A DNA stretch of 64,000 bases, from the NCBI GenBank assembly GCA_964619785.1, contig CAZUGH010000002.1, positions 1-64,000 of the forward strand. Reading direction: 5' to 3'. The notes beneath the pieces are model-generated. The model was not told the origin of the DNA. It was given only the letters and a program-made list of their open reading frames with translations, and did no database searches. Shown here piece after piece: positions 47,300 through 56,404 of this stretch. Numbering within the stretch: position 1 is the stretch's first letter; every line of letters starts with the position of its first letter. A program made the position numbers and the translations under genes. The stretch is from CAZUGH01 sp964619785. GTDB lineage: Bacteria; Bacillota; Clostridia; Lachnospirales; Lachnospiraceae.

Positions 47300-48081
47300 T
47301 GCTTCTTGTAATAGATGTAGGAAATACCAACCTGACCTTTGGTGTGTTTAAAGAACAGGTGATTATGACCAGGTTTCGATTAACAACCGCGATTCCACGT
47401 ACTTCGGATGAGTTTGGTGTGTATATACTGGATTTACTAGAACATCAGGGAATCACAGGGGAGCAGATTGAGCATGTTATCATTGCCTCTGTTGTTCCGC
47501 AGGTGATGTATTCGTTAAGTAATGGTGTTCGCAAATATCTCAAGCGAGAACCATTGATTGTGGGTATTGGTACTAAGACAGGTATTCGTATCTGTACTGG
47601 TAATCCGACTGAGATTGGTGCAGACCGTATTGTAGATGCGGTAGGAGGTCTTGATCTTTATGGAGGACCACTGATTGTTGTTGATTTTGGAACAGCGACG
47701 ACATATGACTTGATTGGTGAGGATGGTTCTTTCTTAGCAGGAATAACGAGTCCTGGTATTAAGCTATCTGCCAATGCGCTTTGGAATGGTACAGCTAAAT
47801 TGCCAAAGATTGAGATTGAGAAACCTGATTCCATCTTGGCGAAGAATACGGTAACTAGTATGCAAGCTGGTTTGTTCTATGGAGCACTAGGACAGACAGA
47901 ATACATTATCAAGCAGATACGTAAGGAATCTGGGTTTGACAATCTCAAGGTGGTTGCAACTGGCGGATTGGGAAGATTGATTTCTGAAAATACAGGCAGC
48001 ATTGATATTTATGATTCGGATTTGACGCTTCAGGGGCTGCGACTTATTTTTGAAAAAACGATTGGAATGAAAAAACGATGA
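47299..48081 (+). CDS. coaX: Type III pantothenate kinase
   Basis: CoaX phosphorylates pantothenate in CoA synthesis. The 260-residue protein has the ASKHA phosphate-1 motif [15 protein letters not shown], the [10 protein letters not shown] motif and [10 protein letters not shown]. It is coupled to the genes on both sides (1-base and 4-base overlaps). Confidence 0.95.
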   Translation: MLLVIDVGNTNLTFGVFKEQVIMTRFRLTTAIPRTSDEFGVYILDLLEHQGITGEQIEHVIIASVVPQVMYSLSNGVRKYLKREPLIVGIGTKTGIRICTGNPTEIGADRIVDAVGGLDLYGGPLIVVDFGTATTYDLIGEDGSFLAGITSPGIKLSANALWNGTAKLPKIEIEKPDSILAKNTVTSMQAGLFYGALGQTEYIIKQIRKESGFDNLKVVATGGLGRLISENTGSIDIYDSDLTLQGLRLIFEKTIGMKKR

Positions 48082-49046
48082 AATTAACAATAGGTAATGT
48101 CACATTAGATAATCCGGTGATATTAGCACCAATGGCAGGAGTAACCGACCTGCCATTTCGTCTGCTTTGCAAAGAGCAGGGAGCTGGTTTGATTACCACA
48201 GAGATGGTTAGTGCAAAAGGGATTTTTTATAATAGCAAAAACACGAAGAAGATTATGGAGATTCGGGAAAATGAACGCCCAGCTGCATTACAACTTTTTG
48301 GCTCAGATCCCAAGATTATGAGTGAGATGGCGAAACAAATTGAGAATCATAACTTTGATATTCTTGATATTAATATGGGCTGCCCAGTACCCAAAGTGGT
48401 AAACAATGGTGAGGGGTCGGCATTGTTGAAAAATATCCCATTGGCTTACGAGATTATGAAAGCTGTTGTGGATGCTATTGATAAGCCAGTTACCGTTAAG
48501 TTTCGTAAGGGCTTTTTGGATGGAGAAACACAGGCACTTGAGTTAGCAAAGGCGGCAGAAGAGGCTGGCGTGGCAGCAGTTGCTGTTCATGGAAGGACGA
48601 GAGAGCAATATTATAGTGGAGAAGCGGATTGGAAAATTATCCGCCAGGTGAAGGAATTAGTAAAAATACCAGTGATTGGTAATGGAGACATTTTTCACGC
48701 AGAAGACGCAAAGCGGATGATGGACGAGACTGGTTGTGATGGTGTGATGGTGGCGAGAGGAGCAAAAGGAAATCCCTGGATTTTCCATGAGATACTTACC
48801 TACCTTGAAACTGGCGTGGTGCCAGCAAAACCATCTATGCAAGAAGTGGTTGATACCATATTACGACATGGTCAGATGCAGATTGAGTGGAATGGTGAGC
48901 TCGCAGCCATGCGAGAAATGCGAAAACATGTAGCATGGTACACAAGCGGATACCCTCATTCGGCGGCTTTACGAGGCAAAATTAACGAAATTGAGAAAAT
49001 TGACGACTTACGCGAACTTTTATTTGAACATTTATGTAAAGTATAG
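48078..49046 (+). CDS. dusB: tRNA-dihydrouridine synthase, DusB type
   Basis: This FMN enzyme reduces uridines in the tRNA D-loop. The 322-residue protein has the N-terminal [15 protein letters not shown] and the catalytic cysteine C102 in [10 protein letters not shown]. The coaX-dusB neighbourhood supports the DusB subtype. The promoter of the next gene overlaps its last codons. Confidence 0.93.
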   Translation: MKLTIGNVTLDNPVILAPMAGVTDLPFRLLCKEQGAGLITTEMVSAKGIFYNSKNTKKIMEIRENERPAALQLFGSDPKIMSEMAKQIENHNFDILDINMGCPVPKVVNNGEGSALLKNIPLAYEIMKAVVDAIDKPVTVKFRKGFLDGETQALELAKAAEEAGVAAVAVHGRTREQYYSGEADWKIIRQVKELVKIPVIGNGDIFHAEDAKRMMDETGCDGVMVARGAKGNPWIFHEILTYLETGVVPAKPSMQEVVDTILRHGQMQIEWNGELAAMREMRKHVAWYTSGYPHSAALRGKINEIEKIDDLRELLFEHLCKV

Positions 49047-49052
49047 TAAAAT
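49024..49052 (+). promoter_or_regulatory. Promoter of asd and probably of the downstream pyr genes
   Basis: -35 TTGAAC (49024-49029), a 17-base spacer and -10 TAAAAT (49047-49052) straddle the end of dusB. No other promoter or terminator was seen until the end of pyrE. Confidence 0.6.
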
Positions 49053-49102
49053 GGTAAAAAGGTTTATGCCTAAAGAAGAATAAACGAGAGAGGTGCAAAG
49101 TA

Positions 49103-50188
49103 ATGAGTAGTAAACTTAGAGTTGGTATCCTTGGCGGTACCGGAATGGTAGGACAGCGTTTTATTTCTCTTCTTGAGAATCACCCATGGTTTGAAGTAGT
49201 TGCTATCGCAGCTAGTCCAAGAAGTGCAGGGAAGACCTATGAAGATGCCGTTGGCGGACGTTGGAAGATGCAGACACCAATGCCAGAGGCGGTAAAGAAG
49301 ATTGAAGTTATGAATGTCAACGAAGTTGAAGCAGTAAGCAGCAAAGTTGATTTTGTATTTAGTGCGGTTGATATGACCAAGGATGAGATTAAGGCCATTG
49401 AAGAAGCATATGCCAAGACAGAGACACCAGTTGTATCCAACAACAGTGCACACCGTTGGACACCTGATGTACCTATGGTAGTACCTGAATTGAATCCAGA
49501 GCACCTTGAAGTTATTGAGCATCAGAAGAAGCGTTTGGGAACAACGAGAGGATTTATTGCTGTTAAGCCAAATTGCTCCATTCAGAGTTACACACCAGCA
49601 TTGACTGCTTGGAAGAAATTTGAACCAGAAGTTGTCGTTGCTACAACCTATCAGGCAATTTCAGGAGCAGGCAAGACATTTAAGGAGTGGCCTGAGATGG
49701 AACATAATATCATTCCATATATCGGCGGCGAAGAAGAGAAGAGTGAGAAAGAGCCTCTTCGTATCTGGGGTAAAGTTGAAGACGGTGTTATCGTTCCGGC
49801 AACAACTCCACTGATTACAAGTCAGTGTATCCGTGTTCCTGTTTTAGATGGACATACAGCAGCTGTCTTCGTTAATTTCAAGAAGAAACCAACCAAGGAA
49901 GAATTGATTCAGGCATTGGTTGAGTATAAGGGTGCTGCTCAAGAATTAGAGTTACCAAGTGCGCCAAAGCAGTTCATTCAGTATCTTGAAGATGACAATC
50001 GCCCACAGGTATCATTAGATGTAAACTATGAAAATGGTATGGGTGTTTCCGTAGGTCGTCTGAGAGAAGACTCATATTTTGATTGGAAGTTTGTTGGACT
50101 TTCTCACAATACAGTACGTGGTGCTGCAGGTGGTGGAGTTTTGAGTGCAGAGCTTCTGAAAGCAAAAGGATATATCACAGCGAAGTAA
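49103..50188 (+). CDS. asd: Aspartate-semialdehyde dehydrogenase
   Basis: The enzyme reduces aspartyl phosphate to the semialdehyde for lysine, threonine and methionine synthesis. The 361-residue protein has VGILGGTGMVGQRF, the catalytic cysteine C158 in KPNCSIQSY and a C-terminal HNTVRGAAGG. The length and the NNSAHRW and KPNCSIQ segments resemble the archaeal/fungal-type subfamily more than the E. coli type. The Nudix-like gene follows 25 bases after the stop. Confidence 0.94.
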   Translation: MSSKLRVGILGGTGMVGQRFISLLENHPWFEVVAIAASPRSAGKTYEDAVGGRWKMQTPMPEAVKKIEVMNVNEVEAVSSKVDFVFSAVDMTKDEIKAIEEAYAKTETPVVSNNSAHRWTPDVPMVVPELNPEHLEVIEHQKKRLGTTRGFIAVKPNCSIQSYTPALTAWKKFEPEVVVATTYQAISGAGKTFKEWPEMEHNIIPYIGGEEEKSEKEPLRIWGKVEDGVIVPATTPLITSQCIRVPVLDGHTAAVFVNFKKKPTKEELIQALVEYKGAAQELELPSAPKQFIQYLEDDNRPQVSLDVNYENGMGVSVGRLREDSYFDWKFVGLSHNTVRGAAGGGVLSAELLKAKGYITAK

Positions 50189-50213
50189 TATGTACGACGT
50201 TTGAGGGGGTGTC

Positions 50214-50672
50214 ATGGTGAAGAGATTTAAGGTATTAGTCAAGGGAATTGTTCAACATGAGAATCAGTTTCTAGTGGTCGAACGCTGGTATGATGATCGC
50301 ATTTTTGACCCATATCAGTGGGAATTTGTTGATGGTGAATTAGAATTTGGAGAGGTGCCGGATAAGGCAGTTCTTCGAGTAATTCAAGAAAAGACCGGAC
50401 TTACCGTAGCAATCGATGACATACTCTATACATGGGGATTCACCGCTGGAGAGATTTGTACGTTAGGCATTGCATATCAATGCGTGTCGGCGACGGATGA
50501 AGTGACTCTAGCGGAGGATTACCGTGATTATAAATGGGTCACGCGTGATGAGATGAGTGACTATATTACGAATAAAGCAGTGCTTGAAGATATTGACCGA
50601 GCAGGATTGACAAGAGATTTTGATCTCGAAGATTTTGGAAAGGTGGATATTTTTATTGAACATTTGGATTAA
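50214..50672 (+). CDS. Nudix-fold protein with degenerate Nudix box
   Basis: This 152-residue protein has the Nudix architecture, but the box GELEFGEVPDKAVLRVIQEK-TGL keeps only G1, E7, R15, E19 and G22 of the consensus. The consensus glutamates at positions 16 and 20 are V and K. Metal-dependent hydrolysis may be lost, as in Nudix-fold sensors. It lies between asd and pyrC and overlaps pyrC by 17 bases. Its role, hydrolase or nucleotide-responsive, is open. Confidence 0.8.
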   Translation: MVKRFKVLVKGIVQHENQFLVVERWYDDRIFDPYQWEFVDGELEFGEVPDKAVLRVIQEKTGLTVAIDDILYTWGFTAGEICTLGIAYQCVSATDEVTLAEDYRDYKWVTRDEMSDYITNKAVLEDIDRAGLTRDFDLEDFGKVDIFIEHLD

Positions 50673-51960
50673 AAATGGACATTTACTGGACCCAGGAACC
50701 AACCGTGATGGTATGTTTGACATCTTTATTAAAGATGGCAAAGTAGCAGCTGTTGGTTCTTTTCCAAGTAAATACGTAAGTGAAGAAGAATTACAGGAAA
50801 GTCAGCAAGTAGATGCTACAGGCAAATATGTTATGCCAGGCTTCATTGATTTGCATGTACATTATCGTGAACCAGGGTTTGAGTACAAGGAGACGATTGC
50901 CACAGGAACAAAAGCAGCAGTTCGTGGAGGGTTTACAGGGACATGCCCGATGCCAAATACTAAGCCTAGTACAGATTGTCCACAGATGATTGATAAGGTT
51001 CTTACGATTGCTAGTCGCGAAGGTCTCTGTAAAGTGTATCCAGTCGGTGCCGTAACAATCGGTCAGATGGGTCAAGAGATGACGGATATTGAAGGTATGG
51101 TTCACGCGGGTGCCAAGGCAATTAGTGAGGATGGTAAGTCAGTTATGGATGCTGGTCTATATCGACGCGCGATGGAAGAAGCAGCTCGAATGGATATTCC
51201 GGTTATGGCTCACTGTGAGGATAAAAACCTTGTTGGAAAAGGTGCTCTAAACGCAGGAGATAAAGCACAGGAACTTGGTGTTGCAGGGATTACCAATGCG
51301 GTTGAAGATGTCATCGTTGCGCGTGATATTTTATTAGCAAAAGAGACTGGTGCTAGACTTCACCTTTGTCACTGCTCAACGAAAGATAGCGTTGAGATGA
51401 TTCGTCTTGCCAAGGCAGAAGGTGTGTGTGTAAGCGGTGAAGTATGTCCACATCATTTTGCTATGACAGAACAAGACATCCCTGGGGATGATGCCAACTA
51501 TAAGATGAATCCACCACTGAGAAGCGCAGCGGATGTTCAGGCGTTGAAGGAAGGCCTACGCGATGGTGTGATGGATGTGATTTCAACGGACCATGCACCA
51601 CACAGCGAGGAAGAAAAGCAAAGACCAATTGCGGAAGCGCCATTTGGTATTGTTGGTTTAGAGACTGCATTTTGTCTGACGGTGACACATCTTGTATTAG
51701 AGGGCTATTTGACACCGATGCAGATGGTTGAGAAGATGAGTACCAATCCAGCTAGAATTCTCGGTGTAGAAGGTGGAACTCTTCGAGAGGGGTCAGTAGC
51801 AGATTTGGTAATTGCGGACATGAATGAGAGATATCAGATTAATCCAAATGAGTTTGTTTCAAAGGGAAAAAACACACCATTTTCTGGACATGAAGCCGTA
51901 GGACGAGTTGAGAAGACGATGGTGAATGGACAGTTTGTCTATGAAATGGAGACAGTATAA
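50656..51960 (+). CDS. pyrC: Dihydroorotase
   Basis: PyrC closes carbamoyl-aspartate to dihydroorotate. TTG 50656 (MNIWIKNGHLLDPG) gives 434 residues and the expected N-terminus, with AAAGGTGG upstream; upstream in-frame starts run deep into the Nudix gene. The metal motif is DLHVHYREPGFEYKET, and later metal and substrate residues are in HCED, LHLCHCST and STDHAPHS. The amidohydrolase type I form is complete. Confidence 0.94.
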   Translation: MNIWIKNGHLLDPGTNRDGMFDIFIKDGKVAAVGSFPSKYVSEEELQESQQVDATGKYVMPGFIDLHVHYREPGFEYKETIATGTKAAVRGGFTGTCPMPNTKPSTDCPQMIDKVLTIASREGLCKVYPVGAVTIGQMGQEMTDIEGMVHAGAKAISEDGKSVMDAGLYRRAMEEAARMDIPVMAHCEDKNLVGKGALNAGDKAQELGVAGITNAVEDVIVARDILLAKETGARLHLCHCSTKDSVEMIRLAKAEGVCVSGEVCPHHFAMTEQDIPGDDANYKMNPPLRSAADVQALKEGLRDGVMDVISTDHAPHSEEEKQRPIAEAPFGIVGLETAFCLTVTHLVLEGYLTPMQMVEKMSTNPARILGVEGGTLREGSVADLVIADMNERYQINPNEFVSKGKNTPFSGHEAVGRVEKTMVNGQFVYEMETV

Positions 51961-51985
51961 GAGCATACCAGAAAAGGAGATCAAG

Positions 51986-52903
51986 ATGATTAATAAATTA
52001 GTAGAGAAAATCAAGAAGTTAGAGGCACCTATTGTTGTTGGACTAGATCCAATGTTGAGTTATGTCCCAGACTACATTTTAAATAAGGCAATTGAAGAAA
52101 AGGGCGAATCATTAGAAGCTGCTGCAGAAGCAATCTGGCAGTTTAATAAGGGAATCGTTGATGCCACTTGTGATTTGATTCCAGCTGTGAAACCGCAGAT
52201 TGCGATGTATGAGCAGTTTGGTGTTCCTGGAATGATGGCGTTTAAGAAGACAGTAGATTATTGCCATGAGAAAGATTTAGTCGTTATCGGAGATGTGAAA
52301 CGTGGCGATATCGGTTCGACATCTACAGCCTATGCGGTTGGACATTTAGGACAGGTTCAAGTAGGAAGTAAGAAGTTTTACGGTTTCGATGAAGACTTCG
52401 CTACGGTTAATCCATACCTAGGCTCTGATGGTGTGAAACCATTTATTGAAGTATGTAGGGAGGAAAACAAGGGATTATTTATTTTGGTGAAAACTTCCAA
52501 TCCATCGAGCGGTGAATTCCAGGATCAAGAGATGAATGGACGTGCACTATATGAAGTTGTAGGTGAACGTGTCGCTGAATGGGGAACCACTCATATGGGG
52601 GATTCATATAGTTACATAGGAGCTGTGGTAGGAGCCACATATCCTGAACAAGCAAGGGTTCTTCGGTCAATTATGCCAAAAACTTATATACTAGTGCCTG
52701 GTTATGGTGCACAGGGTGGAACAGCGAAAGATCTGAAACCATTTTTCAATGAAGATGGACTTGGTGCAATTGTTAATTCTTCTCGTGGTATTATCGCAGC
52801 TTATAAACAGGATAAGTATAGTAAGTTTGGACCTGAGAATTATGCAGATGCTTCACGTCAGGCAGTGCTTGATATGAAGGCAGACATTCAAACTATTTTT
52901 TAG
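51986..52903 (+). CDS. pyrF: Orotidine 5'-phosphate decarboxylase, type 2
   Basis: PyrF makes UMP from OMP. The start ATG 51986 follows AAAAGGAGATCAAG and gives 305 residues, the length of the long PyrF subfamily of Clostridia and Actinobacteria. The catalytic loop is VIGDVKRGDIGSTSTAYA. It lies 25 bases after pyrC and 15 before the lipoprotein gene. Confidence 0.95.
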   Translation: MINKLVEKIKKLEAPIVVGLDPMLSYVPDYILNKAIEEKGESLEAAAEAIWQFNKGIVDATCDLIPAVKPQIAMYEQFGVPGMMAFKKTVDYCHEKDLVVIGDVKRGDIGSTSTAYAVGHLGQVQVGSKKFYGFDEDFATVNPYLGSDGVKPFIEVCREENKGLFILVKTSNPSSGEFQDQEMNGRALYEVVGERVAEWGTTHMGDSYSYIGAVVGATYPEQARVLRSIMPKTYILVPGYGAQGGTAKDLKPFFNEDGLGAIVNSSRGIIAAYKQDKYSKFGPENYADASRQAVLDMKADIQTIF

Positions 52904-52918
52904 AAAGCGAGAGTAGAG

Positions 52919-53836
52919 ATGAAAAAGAGAATTAGTGCAGTTGTATTAGTATTAGCAATGGTTGTATCCTGTATGACAGGATGTGGAAAAAAGGATGCAT
53001 TACAGGCAGCAGTTGAAACCGCACAGAGTGCGAAGAACATGGATGCCACACTAAAGATGGATATGTCAATGAAGATGAGTGTCGCTGGTCAAGAACAGAC
53101 GTTAGATATGAATATGGATGGCGATATGACAATTTTCACGGACCCACTAAAATACAAAATGAATATGTCGATGAAGATGGCAGGACAAGATACAAAGATG
53201 GAAAGTTATATGGCAAAAGAAGGCGAAAACTATATGACTTATACCAATTCTGGTACGACATGGAGCAAGGTAAAAGTTGCTAGTGCAGATGAGATGGATA
53301 AGGTAAAAGCACAGAGTGATGCTTACAATGTTGCAAGTTTTGTTAAGAATAAAGAAGACTTGAAACCAGGTGAAGATGCTACTGAGAACGATAAGACTTA
53401 TAAAACTTATACAGCAGTGATGACGAAAGAAATGATGAAAGAAGCAATGGAGAGTTCAATGGGAAATTCATTGGACAGCTTAAGTTCTCTGACAGGCGGT
53501 AAGCTTGACAAAGATAAATTAGATAGCATTCTTGATAGTATAAAAGATGTTACCTACACAATTTGGGTCGATGAAGAAGAAGCTGTTATCTATCGTGTGA
53601 AGTATTCTATGGCAGAGATGATGGATTCCTTGATGAGCCAGTTATTTGCATCAATGGCATCTGGTTCTGATGCGGATGGTATGACAGCCGAGCAAAAGAA
53701 AGTAATGAAGAGCCTAAAGATTGAGATTGGTAAATGTGATATTGATATCGTTTACAAGAACTACAATGAAGCAACTGATTTTGAAATTCCAGCAGAAGCA
53801 CTTGCTGCTAAAGAGACTACTTCAGCAACAGAGTAA
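52919..53836 (+). CDS. Methionine-rich lipoprotein inside the pyr operon
   Basis: This 305-residue protein has a lipoprotein signal peptide with the lipobox MTGC (Cys near residue 22). The mature part has beta strands with alternating Met/Lys/Asp (TLKMDMSMKMSVAG, YKMNMSMKMAGQ), and about 30 of the 305 residues are Met. The pattern is like DUF6612/LppX-LprAFG-type lipoproteins of Firmicutes; this assignment is tentative. It sits between pyrF and pyrK with gaps of 15 and 26 bases and no visible promoter, so it should be cotranscribed with pyrimidine genes. No role in that pathway is known to me. Confidence 0.85.
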   Translation: MKKRISAVVLVLAMVVSCMTGCGKKDALQAAVETAQSAKNMDATLKMDMSMKMSVAGQEQTLDMNMDGDMTIFTDPLKYKMNMSMKMAGQDTKMESYMAKEGENYMTYTNSGTTWSKVKVASADEMDKVKAQSDAYNVASFVKNKEDLKPGEDATENDKTYKTYTAVMTKEMMKEAMESSMGNSLDSLSSLTGGKLDKDKLDSILDSIKDVTYTIWVDEEEAVIYRVKYSMAEMMDSLMSQLFASMASGSDADGMTAEQKKVMKSLKIEIGKCDIDIVYKNYNEATDFEIPAEALAAKETTSATE

Positions 53837-53862
53837 TATTTTCCTAGAGAGGATGAATCACC

Positions 53863-54630
53863 ATGGCGAAAAAACAAATGATGGCGCATATCACAGCGAT
53901 GACAAAAGTGACAACAGATATTTATAGTATGTGGCTCCGTGTCGAGGGTATCGCTTCTGAAGCAGTACCAGGACAGTTTATTTCCCTGTATTGCAACAAT
54001 GAAGATCGATTGTTACCGAGACCAATTAGTATCTGTGAGATTAATCGTGAAGAAGAATTATTACGACTTGTTTTTCGAGTTGTTGGTAAGGGAACAGAGG
54101 AATTCTCACATTTACAACCAGGAGACACAATCAAGGTGCTAGGACCACTTGGCAATGGTTTTCCATTGCAAGAGGGTAAGGCAATCCTGATTGGTGGCGG
54201 AATTGGAATTCCACCTATGTTACAGCTTGCTAAGGAATTGCCAGGCGACGTAACCGTGGTGCTTGGCTATCGTGATGATGATTTGTTTTTAAAAGAGGAT
54301 TTTGAACCTTATGCTAACGTTGTTATCTCTACTGAAGATGGCAGCGTTGGTACAAAGGGTAATGTTATTGATGCAATTCAAGAAGAAAAGCTCGAAGGAT
54401 CCGTGGTCTACTCCTGTGGTCCAACACCAATGCTACGTGGTGTGAAGGCATATGGAGAGAAAAATGGCATACCGACTTATCTATCTATGGAAGAGAAGAT
54501 GGCTTGTGGAATTGGGGCATGTCTTGCCTGTACTTGCCAGTCTACAGATGTAGATGACCATTCTAAGGTCCATAATAAGAGAATCTGTAAAGATGGCCCA
54601 GTATTTTTATCTACGGAGGTGACACTATGA
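53863..54630 (+). CDS. pyrK: Dihydroorotate dehydrogenase B, electron transfer subunit
   Basis: PyrK carries FAD and a [2Fe-2S] cluster and passes electrons from PyrD to NAD+. The 255-residue protein has the FAD motif RPISICEI, the NAD-binding GGGIGIPPML and the cluster cysteines in CGIGACLACTC plus the cysteine of RICKDGPV. It overlaps pyrD by 4 bases. Confidence 0.96.
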   Translation: MAKKQMMAHITAMTKVTTDIYSMWLRVEGIASEAVPGQFISLYCNNEDRLLPRPISICEINREEELLRLVFRVVGKGTEEFSHLQPGDTIKVLGPLGNGFPLQEGKAILIGGGIGIPPMLQLAKELPGDVTVVLGYRDDDLFLKEDFEPYANVVISTEDGSVGTKGNVIDAIQEEKLEGSVVYSCGPTPMLRGVKAYGEKNGIPTYLSMEEKMACGIGACLACTCQSTDVDDHSKVHNKRICKDGPVFLSTEVTL

Positions 54631-55535
54631 GTAAACTTTTGCAGACAGAATTTGCTGGTGTGAGTTTTGATAATCCGGTAACGACAGCTTCGGGCACATT
54701 TGGCTCAGGGCTTGAGTATGAAGATTTTGTTGATTTGACAAAATTAGGTGCTGTAACTACCAAGGGTGTTGCAAATGTACCATGGCCAGGTAATAAAACG
54801 CCACGAATTGCAGAGACACACAGTGGAATGCTCAATGCGATTGGATTGCAAAACCCAGGTATTGATACCTTTATTCACCGTGATTTGGCTTACTTGAATC
54901 AGATTGGTGCCAGAGTGATTGTGAATGTGTGTGGTCATTCTACGGAGGAGTACCTTGAGGTGGTAGAACGGCTGGCAGAAGAGAAAGTGGATTTACTTGA
55001 AATCAATATCTCATGCCCGAATGTAAAAGAAGGCGGCATTGCCTTTGGACAAAAGCCAGAGATGGCAGAGGAGATTACGAAAGCTGTGAAAAAGGTTGCG
55101 AAGCAGCCAATCATTATGAAGCTCAGTCCGAATGTGACAGATATTACCGAGATGGCCAAAGCAGTTGAAGCTGGTGGTGCAGATGCGGTATCGTTAATTA
55201 ACACATTGACCGGTATGAAGATTGATGTGAAACGACGTGCTTTTGCGATTGCTAACCAAACAGGTGGTATGAGTGGACCTTGCGTGAGACCAGTTGCAAT
55301 ACGAATGGTTTATCAGGTCGCACAGGCTGTACAGATTCCAATCCTTGGTATGGGTGGCATTGAGAATACAGAAGATGCATTGGAATTTATGATGGCAGGT
55401 GCATCGATGGTTGCCGTAGGAACAGCCAATTTCTTTAATCCGATGGCAACAAGTGAGATTATCGATGGCTTAGAAGAGTATGCAAAACAAGAGAAACTTA
55501 CTAATATACATGACATTGTTGGTTGTGTGAGATAA
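54627..55535 (+). CDS. pyrD: Dihydroorotate dehydrogenase B, catalytic subunit
   Basis: This type 1B FMN subunit oxidises dihydroorotate to orotate. The 302-residue protein has the catalytic cysteine in NISCPNVKEGG and the FMN/substrate segments NAIGLQNPGIDTF and GMGGIENTEDALEFMMAGA. It is coupled to pyrK. Confidence 0.96.
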   Translation: MSKLLQTEFAGVSFDNPVTTASGTFGSGLEYEDFVDLTKLGAVTTKGVANVPWPGNKTPRIAETHSGMLNAIGLQNPGIDTFIHRDLAYLNQIGARVIVNVCGHSTEEYLEVVERLAEEKVDLLEINISCPNVKEGGIAFGQKPEMAEEITKAVKKVAKQPIIMKLSPNVTDITEMAKAVEAGGADAVSLINTLTGMKIDVKRRAFAIANQTGGMSGPCVRPVAIRMVYQVAQAVQIPILGMGGIENTEDALEFMMAGASMVAVGTANFFNPMATSEIIDGLEEYAKQEKLTNIHDIVGCVR

Positions 55536-55556
55536 GAAAACAGGGGGAATGAATTT

Positions 55557-56231
55557 ATGGAGAGTTATAAGCAGGAATTTATCGAGTTTATGGTAGATTC
55601 AAAAGTTTTGAAGTTTGGTGATTTTACATTAAAGAGTGGTAGAAAATCTCCATTTTTTATGAATGCTGGTTTATATGTGACAGGTGCACAGCTTCGTAAG
55701 CTAGGTGCATATTATGCCAAAGCAATCTATAACAAATACGGTGATGATTTTGATGTGTTATTTGGACCTGCCTATAAAGGTATTCCGCTGAGTGTCGCAA
55801 CAACAATGGCATTTGATGAATTATATGGTAAGGAAATTCGTTACTGTTCGAATCGTAAAGAGGTAAAAGATCATGGTGATACCGGTATTTTATTAGGTAG
55901 TCCAATCTATGATGGCGATAAGGTTGTTGTAATCGAGGATGTAACTACTTCCGGCAAGTCAATGGAAGAGACGATTCCTATTGTGCGTGCCCAGGCAGAT
56001 GTTGAGATTGTTGGCTTGATGGTTTCTTTAAATCGTATGGAACGAGGCAAAGGTAATCAAGGCGCGCTAGATGAAATTAAGGATCTTTATGGATTCGAGA
56101 CCAATGCGATTGTAAGTATGGCTGAGGTAGTTGAGCATCTTTATAACAAGCCTTATAAAGGACAGGTTATTATTGATGATGAGCTAAAGAATCGCATTGA
56201 TGCTTATTATAATGAGTATGGTGTGAAATAA
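55557..56231 (+). CDS. pyrE: Orotate phosphoribosyltransferase
   Basis: PyrE joins orotate and PRPP to OMP. The 224-residue protein has the PRPP loop VVVIEDVTTSGKSMEETI and the N-terminal LKSGRKSPFFMNAG. AGGGGGAATG precedes the start. It ends the pyr operon, and a terminator follows. carAB and pyrB are not in the window. Confidence 0.96.
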   Translation: MESYKQEFIEFMVDSKVLKFGDFTLKSGRKSPFFMNAGLYVTGAQLRKLGAYYAKAIYNKYGDDFDVLFGPAYKGIPLSVATTMAFDELYGKEIRYCSNRKEVKDHGDTGILLGSPIYDGDKVVVIEDVTTSGKSMEETIPIVRAQADVEIVGLMVSLNRMERGKGNQGALDEIKDLYGFETNAIVSMAEVVEHLYNKPYKGQVIIDDELKNRIDAYYNEYGVK

Positions 56232-56244
56232 AATACATTTATTT

Positions 56245-56285
56245 ACAGAGGTGAATGGAGGGTTTCTAGGCATCTCTGTTTTTTT
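56245..56285 (+). terminator. Terminator after pyrE
   Basis: A 9-bp stem (ACAGAGGTG at 56245-56253 with CATCTCTGT at 56271-56279, one G-U) is followed by T residues. Confidence 0.75.
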
Positions 56286-56345
56286 GCGTCAAAATTTCGT
56301 AAGATGTGACAAAATCAGACATGTGGTTTTGTAAATGTTTGCTAA

Positions 56346-56374
56346 TTTACACCGGGTAAAAAGGGTGTTAAGAT
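56346..56374 (+). promoter_or_regulatory. Promoter of the Tad-like locus
   Basis: -35 TTTACA (56346-56351), a 17-base spacer and -10 TAAGAT (56369-56374). The first start codon is 31 bases downstream after AAAGGAGGGG. No other promoter was recognised up to the window end. Confidence 0.6.
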
Positions 56375-56404
56375 AGAGCCATTCCACTTGAAAGGAGGGG
56401 CTGT

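Noticed and set aside
50189..50213. PyrR-binding attenuator for the pyr operon
   Set aside because: Only 25 bases separate asd and the Nudix gene. No hairpin or PyrR-binding loop is seen there or before pyrC.
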